The notes: generated by a model from the sequence alone, not told the origin. A stretch of 10,426 nucleotides of DNA from Desulfuromonadaceae bacterium UBA5613 (GCA_002424625.1 DIKR01000116.1:30187-40612), one strand, 5' to 3'. Shown: positions 1 through 7,093, numbered from the stretch's first letter. Numbers and translations are program-made.

Positions 1-863
1 CCATACTGAAATCCGCGATCCAGCGGTGAGGGCAGACAGTTAACGATAAAGTTGAGCAGATTACGAACACCGATATTGGCGGTGGCGCTGCCGCAGAAGA
101 CCGGGGTAAAGGTTTTGGTCAGCGTCCCTTCCCGCAGGCCGAGGAGAATTTCATCATCGCTCAGCTCACCGCTCTCCAGGTACTTTTCCATCAACACATC
201 GTCAGCCTCAGCCGCGGCTTCGACGAGCAGGGTGCGCAACCGTTCGGCCTGCTCCAGATGCTCGGGAGGGATATCGGTTTCGTCGTAACTCCCCTTTTCG
301 TCAAATTTGAAGAAACGGGCTTTCATCGTCACCAGATCGATGATGCCGCGAAAGTCATCCTGCTTGCCGACCGGCATACTCACCGCCACCGCCCGGGTCT
401 TCAGCGTCTTTTCGACTTCGTCGACGGTTTTGAGGAAGTGGGCGCGCTCGCGGTCCATCTTGTTGATAAAGACGATGCGCGGCACCTCGAATTCATTACA
501 CCATTCCCAGATCTTCGTCGATTGTGCCTTGACCCCGTCGACCGCCGAAACGACCAGGACTGAACCACCAAGGATGCGCAGACAGTTGCGGGTATCGTGG
601 AGAAAGTTGGTATAACCGGGGGTATCGACGATGTGCAGGGAGTGATCTTTCCACTCGCAATGGTTAAGGCTGGAACTGATGGTGATACCGCGTTTGATCT
701 CTTCGGGTTCGAAATCCATCACCGACGTCCCCTCATCGACTTTGCCGAGACGATCGTTCATCCCGGTATTAAAGAGGATTGCTTCCGTCAGTGAAGTCTT
801 CCCTGCCCCGCCCTGTCCGACAATGCCGAGATTCCGAATCTTTGCTGTTGTGTACTTGCCCAT
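1..863 (-). CDS. EF-G-like translational GTPase (paralogue type), N-terminal part, cut by window edge
   Basis: The visible 287 residues are the GTPase domain of an elongation factor G family protein; domains II-V lie beyond the left edge. Seen motifs: P-loop G1 GQGGAGKT at residues 16-23, switch I RGITI at about 58-62, G3 DTPGY at 80-84, G4 NKMD at 134-137, and a G5-like GSA at 258-260 followed by the usual end of the G domain. Canonical EF-G reads AHIDAGKTT at G1 and DTPGH at G3; here the histidine used in GTP hydrolysis is Tyr84. That pattern is typical of EF-G paralogues (EF-G2-like) rather than the main translocase, so I leave the symbol empty. The ATG start at 861-863 is preceded by a good AAGGAG about 7 nt upstream. 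The gene lies 87 bp downstream of coaX in the same orientation and may be the last gene of that operon. The family assignment is firm; the exact role (translocation, recycling or regulation) is not. Confidence 0.9.
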   Translation of the reverse strand, partial: MGKYTTAKIRNLGIVGQGGAGKTSLTEAILFNTGMNDRLGKVDEGTSVMDFEPEEIKRGITISSSLNHCEWKDHSLHIVDTPGYTNFLHDTRNCLRILGGSVLVVSAVDGVKAQSTKIWEWCNEFEVPRIVFINKMDRERAHFLKTVDEVEKTLKTRAVAVSMPVGKQDDFRGIIDLVTMKARFFKFDEKGSYDETDIPPEHLEQAERLRTLLVEAAAEADDVLMEKYLESGELSDDEILLGLREGTLTKTFTPVFCGSATANIGVRNLLNFIVNCLPSPLDRGFQY

Positions 864-950
864 GAAACTTCTCCTTTTCCATTAAAGGGTGATGAGAAAT
901 AACTGCACTTCACAACAATCCGACCAGCACCAAACTATTTTAATCTGTGG

Positions 951-1724
951 TCATAAAACTCCAGCATTCCGCTGATGAAGAAGAAGCAATCCCTCCAGAG
1001 TCAGATTCGCATCGACCTGAGCAATCGTCCGGGAGAGGGGCGCAATCACCGATGCCAGGCCGCCGGTGGCAATGACCAGCGCCTCCTCTTTGCTTTCCTG
1101 CTGCATGCGACTGACAATGCCGTCGACCAGACCGGCATAGCCGTAGATCAAGCCGGCCTGAATACTGTTGACCGTGTTACGGGCAATCACGGCCGGCGGA
1201 GCGACAAATTCGACCCGCGGCAATTTACTCGCACGCTCAAAGAGGGCTTCGGCGGAGATGCCGATGCCGGGAGCAATAGCGCCGCCGAGATATTCCCCCT
1301 GCGCGGTGATGAAATCAAAGGTGGTCGCCGTACCGAAATCGATGACGATCAAACTGCAGCGATGTTTTTCGTAAGCCGCCACCGCATTGACAATCCGGTC
1401 GGCGCCGACTTGCCGCGGGTTATCGTAAAGGATCGGCATGCCGGTCTTGATCTCCGGTCCGACTACCAGCGCTTTTAACTTGAAATAATCCGCGCAGAGC
1501 CCTTCCAGAGTCGCGAGGAGCGGCGGCACCACACAAGAGATCACCACATCCTTGACGTCAGTAAAGCCGATTCCTGCCATGTTAAAGAGGTCGCGAAGGA
1601 GCACGGCGTATTCATCCACGGTGCGCCGCTTGTCGGTGGTAATCCGCCAGCTCCGCTGCAGCGTTGTGCCGGCGTAGATTCCCAGGACGATATTGGTATT
1701 GCCGACATCGATGACCAGAAGCAT
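951..1724 (-). CDS. coaX: Type III pantothenate kinase
   Basis: CoaX phosphorylates pantothenate with ATP, the first step of cytosolic coenzyme A synthesis. The 257-residue length is normal for the type III family. Seen motifs: the N-terminal phosphate-binding IDVGNTN at 5-11, GADR at 107-110 (pantothenate site, with the catalytic Asp), DFGTATT at 129-135, and GGAIAPGI at 147-154, placing it in the ASKHA (acetate kinase/Hsp70-like) superfamily. Type III kinases are insensitive to CoA feedback and usually need a monovalent cation (family knowledge). The reading frame stays open much further upstream, but the family's conserved N-terminus begins exactly at the ATG at 1722-1724, so the upstream extension is not used. 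The ribosome site is only a weak AGAG. It starts 34 bp after the birA stop, so it is very likely co-transcribed with birA, a pairing common in many bacteria. Confidence 0.97.
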   Translation of the reverse strand: MLLVIDVGNTNIVLGIYAGTTLQRSWRITTDKRRTVDEYAVLLRDLFNMAGIGFTDVKDVVISCVVPPLLATLEGLCADYFKLKALVVGPEIKTGMPILYDNPRQVGADRIVNAVAAYEKHRCSLIVIDFGTATTFDFITAQGEYLGGAIAPGIGISAEALFERASKLPRVEFVAPPAVIARNTVNSIQAGLIYGYAGLVDGIVSRMQQESKEEALVIATGGLASVIAPLSRTIAQVDANLTLEGLLLLHQRNAGVL

Positions 1725-1758
1725 GGGCAATGACTCTCTTTTGTTAAGCAGTAAAAAA

Positions 1759-2739
1759 TCAGGGCAGCGGACGCACATCGCCGGCGAGGATTCGTTCGCT
1801 ATCGCCGTTTTCCAGGGAAAGGAGTAAAGCACCATCGGCCGCAATCCCGGTGACAGTGCCGACAATACTGCGGGACGGCTCCTCGACCGTGACCTTTTTG
1901 CCTTGCAGATCGAAATAAGCCAGCCAACCAGCAAGAATCGTGTCCTGCCCGGCGGGATAATCACGGTAAAGGCTATCGATCTCGCTGAGGAGGCGGCGAC
2001 AGAAGCGGACGCGATCGACCGGATGCTGCAGTGCCAACGCCAGCGAGGTGGCCGGATAACGGAGATCATCCGGAAACTGCTCCTGCGTCATATTGAGGTT
2101 GACGCCGATGCCGAGGATGACATAGTTGACCCGCTCGGTCTCGGCATTCATTTCGTTGAGCAGCCCCGCCACCTTGCAGCCGCCCAACAGGACATCGTTC
2201 GGCCACTTCACCGTCGGACGCAGACCGGTCTCCAGTTCAATCGTCCGGGCTGTCGCTAAAGAGGAAAGGAAGGTTAAAAGCGGCGCTGCCCGCGGCGCAA
2301 TCGCCGGACGGAGAATGATTGACAGATAAAGATTGACTCCGGCCGGTGAGGTCCAGCGCCGGCCTAACCGCCCCTTGCCGGCGCTCTGCGCTTCGGCGAC
2401 AATCACCGTGCCGTCTCTGGCTCCCCCTTCGGCGAGGAGGGCAGCGCGGTGATTCGTCGAATCGGTCTCGGCAAAATAGACGATCTCGCTGCCGACAATG
2501 GCCGTCTTCAGCCCATCCTGAATCTCTTCGCTAAAGAGCCGATCAGGACTGGCGGCGAGATGATAACCCTTGGAGGGGGTAGCGTTTATGGCATAGCCTT
2601 GCTCGCGCAGTGCAACGATCTGTTTCCAGATTGCTGCCCGGGAGATGCCGAGTTGCGCGCTCAAACGGGCACTCGACAGATAACCGCCGGCCGTCTCCTT
2701 GAGCAAACGCAAAATTTCGGCATGACTCTCAGCACTCAT
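1759..2739 (-). CDS. birA: Biotin--[acetyl-CoA-carboxylase] ligase with N-terminal HTH repressor domain
   Basis: BirA makes biotinyl-5'-AMP from biotin and ATP and attaches biotin to the carrier lysine of carboxylases; with its DNA-binding domain it can also repress biotin genes. The 326 residues match the long, bifunctional class. Seen: winged-helix HTH at about 5-65 (recognition region LSAQLGISRAAIWKQI), TDSTN at 92-96 at the start of the ligase domain, biotinyl-AMP loop GKGRLGR at 121-127 (Arg124 corresponds to E. coli Arg118), catalytic KWPND at 178-182, GIGVNLN at 210-216, and a C-terminal SH3-like domain from about 280. The ATG at 2737-2739 gives the complete HTH; only a weak AGGA precedes it. 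It lies between nadC and coaX in the same orientation. No biotin biosynthesis genes or recognisable biotin operator occur in the window, so any regulatory target must lie elsewhere. Confidence 0.97.
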   Translation of the reverse strand: MSAESHAEILRLLKETAGGYLSSARLSAQLGISRAAIWKQIVALREQGYAINATPSKGYHLAASPDRLFSEEIQDGLKTAIVGSEIVYFAETDSTNHRAALLAEGGARDGTVIVAEAQSAGKGRLGRRWTSPAGVNLYLSIILRPAIAPRAAPLLTFLSSLATARTIELETGLRPTVKWPNDVLLGGCKVAGLLNEMNAETERVNYVILGIGVNLNMTQEQFPDDLRYPATSLALALQHPVDRVRFCRRLLSEIDSLYRDYPAGQDTILAGWLAYFDLQGKKVTVEEPSRSIVGTVTGIAADGALLLSLENGDSERILAGDVRPLP

Positions 2740-2782
2740 CGATCAATATCCTAAGCAGGAAAAACCGGAACTCAAAAAGTCT

Positions 2783-2904
2783 TTAACAGGGATAGAGGGG
2801 ATGCAGGGGATTAAACCCCTTCAATAAAGACCTTAGCTCTGTCAGGTAAGACAGAAAAATTCTTGTTATGTCTTTATCCCCTTAATCCCTTTCATCCCTG
2901 TAAA
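2783..2904. repeat. Imperfect inverted repeat built of 9-bp-phased GGGAT units, in the nadC-birA gap
   Basis: The left arm (2783-2815) carries GGGAT at 2789, 2798 and 2807; the right arm (2872-2904) carries the complement ATCCC at 2876, 2885 and 2894. Spacing is exactly 9 bp within each arm. The arms are roughly complementary over about 30 bp: ACAGGGAT and the other two GGGAT blocks pair, while the variable 4-bp linkers mostly do not. The 57-bp centre holds a separate 6-bp hairpin (TCTGTC at 2838-2843 with GACAGA at 2850-2855). A competing local hairpin AGGGG/CCCCT (2805-2809 with 2816-2820) would use part of the left arm. On the minus strand, the coding direction, the arm pair is followed by a CTTTTT run (about 2776-2781), so attenuation or termination between nadC and birA is possible. 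It looks like a dispersed intergenic repeat; function unknown. Confidence 0.7.
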
Positions 2905-2937
2905 TTTAATATCTTGCCGTCAGAAAAAAATTAGTGC

Positions 2938-3762
2938 CTAACGAAAGAGCAGGGAAATATCGATCGAACGGAAAGAATGGGTCAGGGCGCCGACCGAAAT
3001 GAGATCAACCCCGGTCTCGGCAATTGCCCGCACGCTCTTGAGATTGACCCCGCCCGACGCTTCAGTCAAGGCCCGGCCATCCACAAGCTTGACCGCCTGC
3101 CGCAGTTCATCCAGGGTCATGTTATCGAGGAGGATAATATCGGCAGAGGCGAGCAAGGCCTCTTCGACTTCGGCGAGGGTCGTCGTTTCGACCTCCACCT
3201 TGATGGTGTGCGGTGCGGCGAGCTTGGCGCGCTGAATCGCCGCGGTCACCCCGCCGGCAGCATGGATATGGTTTTCCTTGATCAAAATCCCGTCACAAAG
3301 GGCATAACGATGATTCTGGCCGCCGCCGGCCCGCACCGCATACTTTTCAAGGTAACGCAGCCCCGGCGTCGTCTTGCGGGTATCGACGATGCGCGCCCCG
3401 GTGCCATCGACCGCCTCGACAAAGAGCCCGGTCAGGGTCGCGATGCCGCTCATGCGCTGCAGCAGATTCAGGGCGACCCGCTCCCCTTGCAGCAAGGAGG
3501 CCGACGCCCCCTTGATCCAGGCAAAGACTTCACCGCGGCGGATGGTACGGCCATCTTCGCGCAGCTTTTCAAAGGAGACCGTCGTATCGACAGCGACAAA
3601 GACCTGGGCGGCAACATCAATACCGGCCAGGACAAAATCCTCTTTGGCAACGAGCTCGGCCCGGGATTGGCTCCCGGCTTCAATGCAGGCGCGGGTGGTA
3701 ATATCGCCCCAGCCGATATCTTCAGCCAGCGCCGTACGGATGATGCGATCAATTTCGTTCAT
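2938..3762 (-). CDS. nadC: Nicotinate-nucleotide pyrophosphorylase (quinolinate phosphoribosyltransferase, carboxylating)
   Basis: NadC converts quinolinate and PRPP into nicotinate mononucleotide, CO2 and pyrophosphate, the step where de novo NAD synthesis joins the salvage route. The 274-residue length is normal. Seen motifs: AEDIGWGDITT at 13-23 of the N-terminal domain, GERVALNLLQRMSGIAT at 93-109, DTRKTTPGLR at 127-136 (substrate-binding Arg/Lys cluster), GGGQNHR at 146-152, KENHI at 162-166, VEVET at 189-193, LLDNM at 211-215 and ISVGALTHS at 255-263, together covering the alpha/beta-barrel active site. The ATG at 3760-3762 has GGAG 8 nt upstream. It appears to be the first gene of the minus-strand cofactor cluster, with birA 198 bp downstream. 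nadA and nadB are not in the window. Confidence 0.97.
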   Translation of the reverse strand: MNEIDRIIRTALAEDIGWGDITTRACIEAGSQSRAELVAKEDFVLAGIDVAAQVFVAVDTTVSFEKLREDGRTIRRGEVFAWIKGASASLLQGERVALNLLQRMSGIATLTGLFVEAVDGTGARIVDTRKTTPGLRYLEKYAVRAGGGQNHRYALCDGILIKENHIHAAGGVTAAIQRAKLAAPHTIKVEVETTTLAEVEEALLASADIILLDNMTLDELRQAVKLVDGRALTEASGGVNLKSVRAIAETGVDLISVGALTHSFRSIDISLLFR

Positions 3763-3794
3763 CAGGCGATCTCCATTGACTTTAAAGTTGTTTT

Positions 3795-3824
3795 TTTATA
3801 ACACAGCGACTTTACAGCCGGCAA
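3795..3824 (-). promoter_or_regulatory. Candidate sigma70-type promoter for nadC
   Basis: On the minus strand TTGCCG (3819-3824) and TATAAA (3795-3800) are separated by 18 bp, a reasonable -35/-10 pair. The predicted start would be near 3788, leaving a short leader of about 26 nt before the nadC ATG. No operator is recognisable. This is pattern matching only. Confidence 0.4.
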
Positions 3825-3934
3825 CCGAAAAGCCGCTCGCAATACCGGAGATTCCCCCTTTACTTTTCACACTGACTCGGTTCAAATATTCACCGCCTCA
3901 ACACCCTTGTTCCCTCAGATGAAAGGTTAAAAAC

Positions 3935-4330
3935 ATGAAACATCTTCCTTCTCTTACCATTCTGAGTCTTGTCAGCCTGCTGTCTGCTGGCTGTGTCAGC
4001 ACCTCTACCCATAAAAAGAGTGTCGATGAAGCTGCCGCCCTCTCCGCAAATTTAACCGATCTGACTGCCGAGCACGGGAAACTTGAGGATCAAGCCGCCC
4101 TGTGCAGCAAAGATCTCGCTGACAGCGAACGCCGGCGGGCGGAGACACAAAAACAACTCGACGAGAAGCAGATCGCTCTCGAACGGGCCCAGGCTGACAT
4201 TGTCCGCATTGAAAAAGTCCTGTCTGACCGCAATCAGGAAGCGGGTAAAACGATGACGGAGATGCGACAGGAGATTGATCGCCTCACGGCTCAATTACAA
4301 CAGGTAAAAAAGGAAAGAGCTCAACTATAA
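3935..4330 (+). CDS. Small coiled-coil lipoprotein, function unknown
   Basis: The 131-residue product starts with a basic-hydrophobic signal (MKHLPSLTILSLVSLLSAGC) whose SAGC resembles a lipobox, giving Cys20 as the lipidated first residue of a 112-residue mature chain. From about residue 30 to the end the sequence is highly charged, rich in Gln, Glu, Lys, Arg and Ala, with heptad-like spacing, consistent with one long coiled coil; a single extra Cys57 lies inside it. There is no catalytic motif and no C-terminal OmpA-like or LysM domain before the TAA stop. Similar coiled-coil stems precede OmpA-like domains in some envelope proteins, so it could be a stand-alone periplasmic spacer or oligomerisation protein. 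The ATG has AAAGG 8 nt upstream. It diverges from nadC (172 bp apart) and converges on the cytochrome gene, sharing a terminator. Lipoprotein location is well supported; the role is unknown. Confidence 0.75.
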   Translation: MKHLPSLTILSLVSLLSAGCVSTSTHKKSVDEAAALSANLTDLTAEHGKLEDQAALCSKDLADSERRRAETQKQLDEKQIALERAQADIVRIEKVLSDRNQEAGKTMTEMRQEIDRLTAQLQQVKKERAQL

Positions 4331-4395
4331 CGACCGGGAACTTCTCTCCCTGAAAAGGAGAACCGCGAAAAGAACTCTCGCTATTTATCCAATAA

Positions 4396-4440
4396 AAGGG
4401 CGAAGAAGCTCAATGCTTCTCCGCCCTTATTCAAATTTTT
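4396..4440. terminator. Intrinsic terminator between the convergent lipoprotein and cytochrome genes, probably bidirectional
   Basis: AAGGGCG (4396-4402) pairs with CGCCCTT (4422-4428), and AGAAGC (4404-4409) with GCTTCT (4415-4420), with one A-C mismatch and the 5-nt loop TCAAT. On the plus strand a T-rich tail ending in TTTTT (4436-4440) follows. On the minus strand the hairpin is followed by TTTTATT. It can therefore end both the lipoprotein transcript and the cytochrome transcript that stops at 4476. Confidence 0.85.
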
Positions 4441-4475
4441 ACAGAAAATTGTATCGGTCCGTTTTTAATATCCGC

Positions 4476-6869
4476 TTATTTCGCGGCATCAAGGATCGTC
4501 TTGCGTCCTTCCGGGAAGATACTCGGGACCCAGCCATTCTGATAAGCATGAGCTTTAAGGGCCGTCTGTTCAAAGCTGCTGCCTGACTGATGGCAGCTCA
4601 TGCAAGCCGCAGCGGCCGTCCCCTCAAGGGTATCGTCATTGCCATTACCGTTGATGACGTTGGCAGCGGTCGGAGGAGTTGCCGTCGACAAAGCGACCGT
4701 TCCTGCATTGATGGTGGTGGCTACCGACATGCTCTGGTCAGGCAGACCAGCTGAGCCCGCAATATGACAGGCGGCGCAGTCATTCAAGCTGCGCGGATAG
4801 GTCGGGGCATAAAGATGATGATTCCTGGTGACGTTATTCGACCCGTATACAATCTGATCTCCTTCGCCCGGCCAGTTCGGCGGAATGGTATCTTTGCCTG
4901 CCCAGACGTAGACACCGTTCGTGCGGTAGATCATGGTGATCTTACCCGTTTCTCCGGCCGAATGAACGGCGTGGAGCAATGACTTAAAGCCATAGGTTTG
5001 GCCGACTTGGCCATCGTAAGCTTCAGTAGCATCGACGCCGTCGAGCAAACGGACATTCTGTTCGCTGGAGGCCTCATTGTGACACAACACGCACATGTCG
5101 ACGTTATCAACGCGATTGCCGCCGTGCTGGTAAAGGGAACCAACATGGCACTTCAAGCAACCGTTGGCAGTATCGACAATCGCACGACGTGCGGTGGCCG
5201 GCAAGGCGCCGGTGGCGACATCGAACTCGCGGGTGGGGGTCTTGGAACGAACCTGGTCCACATCGGCTGTACCGCTGTAGACGAAGGGTAACTTGACCTG
5301 CGCCTTGCCTTGCAGAGCGACCACACCTTTGACGGCGGTAGTCGCAATCTCAGTCTCAGTCAACGTGATGGTGGTCGTGGCGATATTGTTGGCGCAGACC
5401 GTGTTGGTTGTGCTCAGGTTGGTCGCAAGGGGCTGTCCAGGTGAAGTTCCGATCCCGTTATTGGTCCAGTCGTCACCCTCGCCGTAGGCACGCAGGATAC
5501 TGAAATTACTGTTAGCCAGACCGGTGGCTGCATTGGCGACCGCGGCATGGAACACAGGAGCACCGGTGGTGGCTTCGGCATTGCACGGATTCACCGGAGT
5601 GCCGTTGTAGGCTGCGGTCCAAGTGATGGCTAAGTCGTTACCAGTCCGGGTGATGCCGGTGATCTGCATGTCGACCTTGGCGCCTTCAGTGACCGAGAGA
5701 TCCGCACCGTTAAAGATGACACCACTGCGCTCGGTAAGAAGGCCGTTATGGAAGTCGGCGACCGTAGCGCGGGCCACTGCACCGTTGTGGCATACTTGGC
5801 AGCCTGTTGACTCTGCAGTAAAATTTTGGTGGCCGGGGAAGGCGGTGAACTCCCAGCTTGCTTTGCTGCCATGGCAGGAGAGGCAGTTCGCACCACTGAC
5901 CGGCATGACGTTAACTGCGGCAAGTGCGACCTCGGTGTCATGACAGACACTGCAGTTGGTCATATAAGTTGGGTAAGTAGCGGAGAAGCTCTCTTCTTCA
6001 TTTACGTCTGGCGTAGCAGGATCATCGGCCACAAGAAGGAATTGTCCGCTCGGCATATTGTGTGAATTGTGAATTCCGTGAATCAAGCCGGCAAAATTGG
6101 TAGGAAGTCCGGTAATATCGCCTTGATTGGACGGACTGTGGCAGGTCACGCAGGTGTCTGAGGCCATGGGGTTGCTGTGATGGATCCCATTGCCAACATC
6201 GCCATGACAGTTTGTGCAGGCATCGTTGCTAACCAGATCACGGGGGGCAGCAGGAAAGTTGACCACCAAGCTCGCGTTTCTGGCGGGAGCAGCGGTGCGC
6301 ATCCTGAAGTAATAACGGGAATTAGTGGTGGCAAAAGCTGCACCGCCCGCAATGGTGAGCGTGTAATTGCCACCGACAGGAGTAATCGTAACAGGAACAA
6401 CGGGGACAAGGTCGTCACTCAGAAAACCCGTAGCAGGGACTCCTGAATCGTAATAGCGGCGTGCACGGTTGACATTAACAAAACTATCGTCGTTAACGCC
6501 ATCGGTCTTGAGGTTGAAGGTGATGACCAGATCAGCTCCTGAAACCACAGGATCACCGACAACGGTGTAGGTGACTTTACCGTTAACGGCATGCGCCGCT
6601 GCGGAATCGGCTAACGAACCTGCAGCATGGCAGACAAAGCAGGTTTCCACTGGCGATGCAGGCACAGCAACTGGGGCCCCGGTGCCCTGCAACGAATCCA
6701 GCCATTCCTGCTCCGTGCCGGTAAAGCCATTGTTAACGGCAATCTGATAGGCACTCAAGCCGGCGGGGCCGTCTTTGCCGTCATCACCATCGCTGCAACC
6801 ACCCAGAGCCAGCGCACACGCCAGAAAACTGGCAAGAATCAGCTTTAACCATCTCCGATCTTTTCTCAT
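4476..6869 (-). CDS. OmcA/MtrC-type decaheme c-type cytochrome lipoprotein
   Basis: Predicted surface-exposed electron-transfer protein, passing electrons to extracellular acceptors such as metal oxides (family knowledge; acceptor not deducible). The chosen ATG at 6867-6869 has GAGGAG 7 nt upstream and starts directly at the signal sequence, giving 797 residues; the open frame extends 15 codons further without a signal-like start. The lipobox LGGC puts lipidated Cys at residue 25. A collagen-like GDDGKDGPAG stretch (28-37) leads into an SAYQIAVNNGFTGTEQEWL motif (39-57). Ten CXXCH sites occur at 77, 218, 240, 306, 329, 357, 571, 593, 698 and 756. Heme-free regions at about 85-215 and 365-565 should be the beta domains of this family. 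IHGIH (266-270 region) and LHAVH (632-636 region) probably supply distal heme ligands. Two non-heme cysteines (429, 492) sit in the second beta region. No MtrA/MtrB homologue is adjacent, so partners must be elsewhere. Confidence 0.93.
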   Translation of the reverse strand: MRKDRRWLKLILASFLACALALGGCSDGDDGKDGPAGLSAYQIAVNNGFTGTEQEWLDSLQGTGAPVAVPASPVETCFVCHAAGSLADSAAAHAVNGKVTYTVVGDPVVSGADLVITFNLKTDGVNDDSFVNVNRARRYYDSGVPATGFLSDDLVPVVPVTITPVGGNYTLTIAGGAAFATTNSRYYFRMRTAAPARNASLVVNFPAAPRDLVSNDACTNCHGDVGNGIHHSNPMASDTCVTCHSPSNQGDITGLPTNFAGLIHGIHNSHNMPSGQFLLVADDPATPDVNEEESFSATYPTYMTNCSVCHDTEVALAAVNVMPVSGANCLSCHGSKASWEFTAFPGHQNFTAESTGCQVCHNGAVARATVADFHNGLLTERSGVIFNGADLSVTEGAKVDMQITGITRTGNDLAITWTAAYNGTPVNPCNAEATTGAPVFHAAVANAATGLANSNFSILRAYGEGDDWTNNGIGTSPGQPLATNLSTTNTVCANNIATTTITLTETEIATTAVKGVVALQGKAQVKLPFVYSGTADVDQVRSKTPTREFDVATGALPATARRAIVDTANGCLKCHVGSLYQHGGNRVDNVDMCVLCHNEASSEQNVRLLDGVDATEAYDGQVGQTYGFKSLLHAVHSAGETGKITMIYRTNGVYVWAGKDTIPPNWPGEGDQIVYGSNNVTRNHHLYAPTYPRSLNDCAACHIAGSAGLPDQSMSVATTINAGTVALSTATPPTAANVINGNGNDDTLEGTAAAACMSCHQSGSSFEQTALKAHAYQNGWVPSIFPEGRKTILDAAK

Positions 6870-7033
6870 CACACATCTCCTCATTCTTGGTGGTTCAGAC
6901 TTTGCCGGCACCATGCCCGCGCTTCAACATTGGCAATTTCGACTTCCCCCAGAATAACTACAGAAACTCACAGGACGAACGCTCCAGCGTCTCGCCTTTC
7001 AACTCATTTTACAGAGACTAAAGGGTCACATCA

Positions 7034-7052
7034 GAAACGTGATTAGCGTTTC
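7034..7052. promoter_or_regulatory. Inverted repeat just downstream of the predicted cytochrome start site
   Basis: GAAACG (7034-7039) and CGTTTC (7047-7052) form a perfect 6-bp inverted repeat with a 7-bp spacer. Read on the minus strand it begins roughly 7 nt after the predicted transcription start. It could be a repressor operator or the first hairpin of the mRNA leader (protective or regulatory). No regulator gene is nearby to link it to. Confidence 0.45.
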
Positions 7053-7065
7053 AATTATATTAAAA

Positions 7066-7093
7066 ATAGTATTGGACAAAAATCGATTGTCAA
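7066..7093 (-). promoter_or_regulatory. Candidate sigma70-type promoter of the decaheme cytochrome gene
   Basis: On the minus strand a perfect -35 hexamer TTGACA (7088-7093) is followed after 16 bp by TACTAT (7066-7071) as -10, in an AT-rich setting. The start site would be near 7059, giving a leader of about 190 nt before the ATG at 6869. The consensus -35 suggests good basal expression. The long leader leaves room for post-transcriptional control, but I see no known riboswitch consensus in it. Confidence 0.55.

Noticed and set aside
1725..2069. 115-residue in-frame extension upstream of coaX overlapping birA
   Set aside because: The CoaX family N-terminus (MLLVIDVGNTN) begins at 1724, and the extension is the complement-frame shadow of the birA 3' end with low-complexity Arg/Ser sequence.
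2977..3801. 274-residue plus-strand ORF antisense to nadC
   Set aside because: It is a GC-biased shadow of nadC with no recognisable motif; nadC on the minus strand has every conserved family motif.
6870..6914. Upstream start adding 15 residues to the cytochrome
   Set aside because: It would place charged residues before the lipoprotein signal and lacks a ribosome site, whereas the ATG at 6869 has GAGGAG at good spacing.
6870..7060. c-di-GMP/cGAMP (GEMM) riboswitch in the cytochrome leader, as known for some Geobacter cytochromes
   Set aside because: A GCAAAG occurs near 6905, but the conserved flanking bases, second stem and receptor are missing and it is too close to the start codon.
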